Positions 15,294 through 19,054 of a stretch of DNA of 19,054 bases are shown one piece after another. Both the position numbers and the translations under genes were made by a program. The stretch is from an uncultured Erysipelotrichaceae bacterium (GTDB lineage: Bacteria; Bacillota_I; Bacilli_A; Erysipelotrichales; Erysipelotrichaceae), in the NCBI GenBank assembly GCA_937900565.1, contig CALCFG010000067.1, forward strand, positions 1 to 19,054. Reading direction: 5' to 3'. The notes beneath the pieces are model-generated. The model made no database searches. It saw nothing but the letters and a program-made list of their open reading frames with translations, and had not been told where the DNA came from. Every line of letters starts with the position of its first letter. Position 1 is the stretch's first letter.

Positions 15294-15329
15294 TTCTTTA
15301 GAGTAAAAGCTAAGAAAGGAAAGGGACCT

Positions 15330-16010
15330 ATGATTCATTTCATTTTTTGACAATCCAGAACAAATGAGTTTCGTTGTAGAAAATGGTGCATTAATTATTC
15401 ACCAATCTAAGGAATTATTTGCCATTGAAATTGATAGATGTGTATGGTTATCTGCCATTAATACTGTTATGCTAATGGGTGCCATAGAATTTGTATTGGT
15501 CAATGGGTTAAAAATTCTTATACTCCCAATACAACAAATCAAGAAGATATCGAATTTTACCAAAACTATTTCCCACGCATTAAAAAAGTAAATGATTTTA
15601 GTTCCATTGATGATGCTATCATTAAGCTATCCATAGTGACCAATGAAAAATATACAGAAAATATTGCCCAACAATTGGAAACAATTGTTGGTAAGGACTT
15701 ACGTTTTTTATGAGTGGCCATGGGGATATAGATTTGGTTGGTGTTGGAATCAATAAAGCACATGCTTTGCATCAATTAATGGATTTATGGGGCATAAAAA
15801 AGATGAAGTAATGGCATTTGGGGGTGCTATGAATGATTTAGAAATGTCACAAATGGTAAAGTATGGGTTTGTCATGAAAAATGGAAAAGAGTTTTTAAAA
15901 GAAAAAATTGGGTGCGTCGTCCCATACATTTGTGAAGAAGATGGGAACTCGTTATATTGGAAGAATATTTTAATGATACCCAATTATTTGAAACTAAGTA
16001 CAGTAAATAA
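15330..16010 (+). pseudogene. Decayed HAD superfamily (Cof-type) phosphatase
   Basis: Pieces in different frames line up with a Cof-type sugar/nucleotide phosphatase. The start is MIHFIF behind a good ribosome site. An apparent deletion then joins the region of the first Asp motif to NPEQMSFVVENGALI. The cap domain follows in frame +1, then a shift near 15511 to IEFYQNYFPRIKKVNDF. A stop at 15711 is bypassed in another frame (SGHGDIDLVGVGINKAHAL), and near 15794 the frame changes again to DEVMAFGGAMNDLEM. The last shift, near 15960, restores the likely C terminus ending at 16010. The DxDGT motif is gone, and motif IV reads GGAMND where GDxxND is expected. Several single-base losses occur at or near A or T runs, while the flanking genes are intact, which favours real decay. 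Confidence 0.85.
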
Positions 16011-16021
16011 GAGGAATAAAG

Positions 16022-16771
16022 ATGGAACGTTTTGAATTTTGTCGACAACTAATGGAAACTGCCAAAGAATATATCTTATTGCACCCTGATTTTAATGTGG
16101 ATACTAAGTCGTCAATCAATGACTTGGTGACTAATGTTGATCAAGGAGTGGAAGCTTTAATTCGTGAAGCAATCGCAAATGCTTACCCAAATGATTCAAT
16201 TGTTGGGGAAGAGAATGGCTTTGATTTTAGCGATTCAATGTGGATTGTTGATCCGATTGATGGTACGAGTAACTTTGTAACGAAACACAAAGACTTTACA
16301 ATATCGATTGCTTATTATGCACATTATTGTCCTGTATTTGGTTTTGTTTATGATGTGATGGCTGAACAACTTTATTGGGCTAAAGATGGGGATAATGCTT
16401 ATTTAAATGGAAAAATACTGCACGTAAGCGATAATCCAAAAGATAAAGCTGTCATTGATATGACGCTTGGCAGCGTTTATGGTTTTCGGCAATCAATGAA
16501 TGTGGATTTAGTACCAGTTGTTACTCAAGTAAGACAAGTAAAAGCGACGCATTGTTGTACTTTATCGATGATGGGAATTGCTAAAGGGGATACACAACTG
16601 TATTTAAGCTCGAAAGTTAAAGTATGGGATTACGCTGCGGCAAATATTATTTTAAAGCAGGCTGGTGGAGTATCCGTTATTCCTAACTTTTTTACTACGG
16701 AAGGCAGCTATGTCATCTTTGCCAGCAGCGAAAACATGTTGGCTTTTGGTAAGGATTTATTAAATATTTAG
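16022..16771 (+). CDS. Inositol monophosphatase family protein (SuhB-like)
   Basis: A Mg2+-dependent phosphatase of the IMPase/FBPase-like superfamily, 249 residues. The metal ligands are visible: GEENG (62-66), DPIDGTSNF (77-85) and VWDYAAA (201-207), with Asp77, Asp80 and Asp203 in the expected positions. The segment SINDLVTNVDQ (31-41) is the usual upstream helix. Substrates could be inositol phosphate, another sugar phosphate or 3'-phosphoadenosine phosphate; sequence alone does not decide. It lies 11 bases after the natural end of the HAD pseudogene, with AAGAGG at 16009-16014, so it was the second gene of that unit. It probably still depends on the promoter at 15285, since I saw no clear promoter between the two. 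Confidence 0.92.
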   Translation: MERFEFCRQLMETAKEYILLHPDFNVDTKSSINDLVTNVDQGVEALIREAIANAYPNDSIVGEENGFDFSDSMWIVDPIDGTSNFVTKHKDFTISIAYYAHYCPVFGFVYDVMAEQLYWAKDGDNAYLNGKILHVSDNPKDKAVIDMTLGSVYGFRQSMNVDLVPVVTQVRQVKATHCCTLSMMGIAKGDTQLYLSSKVKVWDYAAANIILKQAGGVSVIPNFFTTEGSYVIFASSENMLAFGKDLLNI

Positions 16772-16843
16772 AGAATGTAACAAATTGTCGGTCAAAAAGA
16801 ATTAATTAGAGTAAAATGTAATGGTAAAGAAAGAGGTAATGTA

Positions 16844-17416
16844 ATGGCAAAAGATTTTATTGTTGAAATCAGTGCACGTCACGTGCATGTCACTGATGAA
16901 GACTTACACAAATTATTTGGTGAAGGGTATGAATTAACTGTTAAAAAAATGTTAAGCCAACCTGGTCAATTTGCGAGTGGTGAAAAAGTAACGATTAAAG
17001 GTCCTAAAGGTGAAATGAAAGCTTCTATCTTAGGCCCTACACGTAAAGCAAGCCAAGTTGAAATTTCTTTAACTGATGCACGTAGTTTAGGTTTAACTGC
17101 AATGGTTCGTGAAAGCGGTGATATTGAAGGTACAATGGGTTGTACTTTGGTTGGTCCAGCGGGTGAAGTTGAATTACCTTGCGGTGTTATTGCAGCTAAA
17201 CGTCATATACATATGACTGAAGCAGATGCTGCAGAATTTGGTGTATCCAACGGTGAAATTGTTGGCGTTGAAATCAATACGGATGGACGTAGTGTTGTCT
17301 ACAAAGATACAGTGGTTCGAGTATCCAACAGTTACGCGTTAGCAATGCACATTGATACAGATGAAGGTAATGCTGCAGGCGTTGTTGGTAGCGCACGTGG
17401 TACAATTGTAAAATAG
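16844..17416 (+). CDS. pduL: PduL-type phosphate acyltransferase (phosphotransacetylase)
   Basis: PduL converts acyl-CoA plus phosphate to acyl phosphate and CoA. The 190-residue protein has both halves of the family: ARHVHV (11-16) and LGPTR (63-67) in the first, RHIHM (120-124) and HIDTDEGNAA (169-178) in the second. The histidines bind the two zinc ions. It begins directly with the catalytic core and lacks the N-terminal encapsulation helix seen in microcompartment versions. No shell genes are nearby. It most likely serves as the general phosphotransacetylase for ATP and acetate formation with an acetate kinase elsewhere. AAGAGG at 16831-16836 precedes the ATG. A single-gene unit is likely, with a terminator just after. 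I found no confident promoter in the 72 bases upstream. Confidence 0.94.
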   Translation: MAKDFIVEISARHVHVTDEDLHKLFGEGYELTVKKMLSQPGQFASGEKVTIKGPKGEMKASILGPTRKASQVEISLTDARSLGLTAMVRESGDIEGTMGCTLVGPAGEVELPCGVIAAKRHIHMTEADAAEFGVSNGEIVGVEINTDGRSVVYKDTVVRVSNSYALAMHIDTDEGNAAGVVGSARGTIVK

Positions 17417-17437
17417 TATTTGATATTTACATAAATG

Positions 17438-17470
17438 AGAAGGGAGTGTATTCGCACTTCCTTTTGTTTT
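17438..17470 (+). terminator. Rho-independent terminator after pduL
   Basis: AAGGGAGTG (17440-17448) pairs with CACTTCCTT (17455-17463) with one G-U pair and a TATTCG loop; the stem can extend by two pairs and ends in a T-rich tail (TTTTGTTTT). Confidence 0.72.
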
Positions 17471-17480
17471 AGCGTACAAT
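17451..17480 (+). promoter_or_regulatory. Possible promoter of the M32 carboxypeptidase gene
   Basis: TTCGCA (17451-17456), 18-bp spacer and TACAAT (17475-17480) match the consensus at four and five of six bases. It would overlap the pduL terminator and start near 17487, about 20 bases before the ATG. Confidence 0.33.
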
Positions 17481-17505
17481 GGTAGCTAGCGAAGGGAGAT
17501 TACAC

Positions 17506-19005
17506 ATGAATTTAAATGAAGCAATGAATTATCTTAGTGATTGGGAATTAAGGAAAAGCGCTTATGAAATGGTGTTAAGTATATGTGGTTATGATCAATT
17601 AACGGGAGCACCAAAACAAGGTAATGATTACCGCAATCAACGATTAAATATAATTAATAGCGCCTATTATACAATCGTTACTGATGAAAAGATTGCGGAA
17701 GTATTAAAAGTAATATTGGAAAGTAACGATACCGATGAGTTAACAAAGAAAAAAGCAAAATTGTATGCTAAAGATGTATTGGAAATGCAAAAGATTCCAC
17801 AAGATGAATACAATGCGTTTAATTTAGCAAGTAGCCAATCCCAACAACAATGGGAATTATCGAAAGAAAATAATGATTACGCATCTTATGAACCGCATTT
17901 ACGGAAAATGATTGAATATCGTTTACGCTTTGCACATTATATTAATCCATGTCAAGATCCATACGATTATTATTTGGATGTTTATGAACCAGGCATGGAT
18001 CAAAAACAATACGATGAATTTTTTGATTTGGTTCAAAAAGAATTGGTGCCAATCATTCAAAAAATTAGTGCAGTGAATTATCGCGTCGATCGCAGTGTAT
18101 TGAATCATTATGTAGCGGTTGAAAAGCAAGAAAAATTGATGGAATTGATGAAGTCTTATTTACATTTTGATGCTTCATGGGGTCTAATGGGAGTAAGTAT
18201 GCATCCATTTACTAATGGATTATGCCATGGTGATGTAAGGGTGACAACCGCCTATGATACCCATGATATAAGTTCTGCATTGTTTAGTATTATTCATGAA
18301 ATCGGGCATGCAACATATGAACGTAACATGAATCCTGAATTTGATGGAACGATTCTGAAATATGTAAGCAGTGGTATGCATGAATCACAATCCCGTCTAT
18401 TTGAAAATATGTTAGGTAGGAGTGATTCTTTTTGGGCCGAAAACTATACCAAGTTACAAGAAATTGCGTCAGAATTTAATGAAGTTACCTTTGAGCAATT
18501 CATTCGTGCCATTAATGCAAGTATACCTTCTTTAATACGTACCGAAGCAGATGAATTAACGTATCCAATTCATATACTTATTCGATATGAAATGGAAAAA
18601 GCATTAATGCATGGGCAATTTAAAGATGAACCTTTAAATAAAGTGTGGAATGATTATTATCGAAAATACTTAGGTGTGGAAGTTGATAGCGATACGCATG
18701 GTATTTTACAAGATGTGCATTGGTCGGATGGTTCTTTTGGCTATTTTCCAACTTATGCTTTGGGTAGTGCGGTTGCAGCACAAATTATGCACACAATGCA
18801 TCAACAAATCGATGTCAATGTGTGCTTAGCAAATAATCAATTTGAACGAATTATCAATTGGTTAAAAGATAACATTCAATATTGTGGTGCAACCATGAAC
18901 ATGAATGAAATCTTACTTAAAGCCACTGGAGAAACATTTAATCCGAAGTATTATATAGATTATCTAACAGACAAATATAGTAAACTTTACCGTCTTGATG
19001 AATAG
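17506..19005 (+). CDS. M32 family metallocarboxypeptidase
   Basis: A cytoplasmic zinc carboxypeptidase (Taq/Pfu carboxypeptidase family) that removes C-terminal residues from peptides. The 499-residue length is typical. Key motifs: HPFTNGLCHGDVRVTTAYD, the zinc-binding HEIGH at 264-268, HESQSR with the third ligand Glu293, and IRTEADELTYPIHILIRYEME. No signal peptide is present. I start it at ATG 17506 with AAGGGAG at 17492-17498; an in-frame ATG at 17479 lies within the promoter and terminator region and has no ribosome site. With the oligopeptide importer nearby it could trim imported peptides, though it is a separate transcription unit and that link is inference. Confidence 0.94.
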   Translation: MNLNEAMNYLSDWELRKSAYEMVLSICGYDQLTGAPKQGNDYRNQRLNIINSAYYTIVTDEKIAEVLKVILESNDTDELTKKKAKLYAKDVLEMQKIPQDEYNAFNLASSQSQQQWELSKENNDYASYEPHLRKMIEYRLRFAHYINPCQDPYDYYLDVYEPGMDQKQYDEFFDLVQKELVPIIQKISAVNYRVDRSVLNHYVAVEKQEKLMELMKSYLHFDASWGLMGVSMHPFTNGLCHGDVRVTTAYDTHDISSALFSIIHEIGHATYERNMNPEFDGTILKYVSSGMHESQSRLFENMLGRSDSFWAENYTKLQEIASEFNEVTFEQFIRAINASIPSLIRTEADELTYPIHILIRYEMEKALMHGQFKDEPLNKVWNDYYRKYLGVEVDSDTHGILQDVHWSDGSFGYFPTYALGSAVAAQIMHTMHQQIDVNVCLANNQFERIINWLKDNIQYCGATMNMNEILLKATGETFNPKYYIDYLTDKYSKLYRLDE

Positions 19006-19042
19006 GGTAGAGGAATAAACACAATGATTTATTGCCCCTCCC
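19005..19042 (+). terminator. Possible hairpin after the carboxypeptidase gene
   Basis: AATAAA (19014-19019) pairs with TTTATT (19028-19033), and outside it GAGG (19010-19013) can pair with CCTC (19037-19040) across a small bulge. It follows the stop codon at once, but no T-run is visible before the window ends. The remaining bases contain no open reading frame. Confidence 0.3.
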
Positions 19043-19054
19043 ATTGAACCGTAC

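Noticed and set aside
15787..16035. Separate small protein genes in 15364-16035
   Set aside because: The open stretches are consecutive fragments of one HAD phosphatase in shifted frames, not independent genes.
16844..17416. Microcompartment locus around pduL
   Set aside because: No shell proteins, diol dehydratase or aldehyde dehydrogenase genes are near, and the protein lacks an encapsulation peptide.
1..19054. CRISPR array, insertion sequence, prophage, tRNA or toxin-antitoxin module
   Set aside because: I saw no regularly spaced repeats, transposase or phage genes, tRNA folds or paired small toxin-like genes on either strand.

Overview
The window is an AT-rich, low-GC Gram-positive (Bacillota) segment. 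The gene types suggest an Erysipelotrichales-like or related host. These are a tsaE-tsaB-rimI-tsaD-rex cluster like the Bacillus ydi/rex region, an Ami-type oligopeptide transporter with a long permease subunit as in streptococci, a stand-alone PduL phosphotransacetylase, and a 5S rRNA tail whose helix IV looks shortened as in mollicute relatives. The lineage is inferred from gene families, not computed.

Layout. Positions 1-72 hold the 3' end of a 5S rRNA gene and its terminator, so a ribosomal RNA operon ends at the left edge. A small secreted protein of unknown family follows (155-658) with its own terminator. From 754 to 7933 is one tightly packed operon: tsaE, tsaB, rimI and tsaD (tRNA t6A37 synthesis and N-terminal acetylation), rex (NADH-sensing repressor), a frameshifted asparaginyl-tRNA synthetase gene, a LicD-family gene and an ABC-F ATPase. 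A strong hairpin (7938-7991) closes it.

The second block (8015-14889) is an oligopeptide ABC importer: lipoprotein oppA, permeases oppB and oppC, and ATPases oppD and oppF. Its control region is elaborate: a near-consensus promoter, a 26-bp perfect palindrome, a second imperfect dyad overlapping another possible promoter, and a hairpin just before the ribosome binding site. A strong hairpin after oppA probably lowers expression of the permease and ATPase genes relative to the binding protein. A bidirectional terminator separates oppF from a convergent small membrane protein gene (14891-15241, minus strand).

The last block starts with a divergent promoter pair. It continues with a decayed HAD (Cof-type) phosphatase gene (15330-16010), an inositol-monophosphatase-family gene, pduL with a terminator, and an M32 metallocarboxypeptidase. 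Peptide import by Opp and cytoplasmic peptide trimming by M32 could work together in using peptides as amino-acid sources; this link is inference.

I found no clearly new multi-gene system. The points most worth a second look are the broken asnS, two genes whose start codons sit where transcription should begin (leaderless mRNAs), the paired palindromes before oppA, and a cysteine-rich extracellular insertion in OppB. All coordinates and pairings were worked out by eye.
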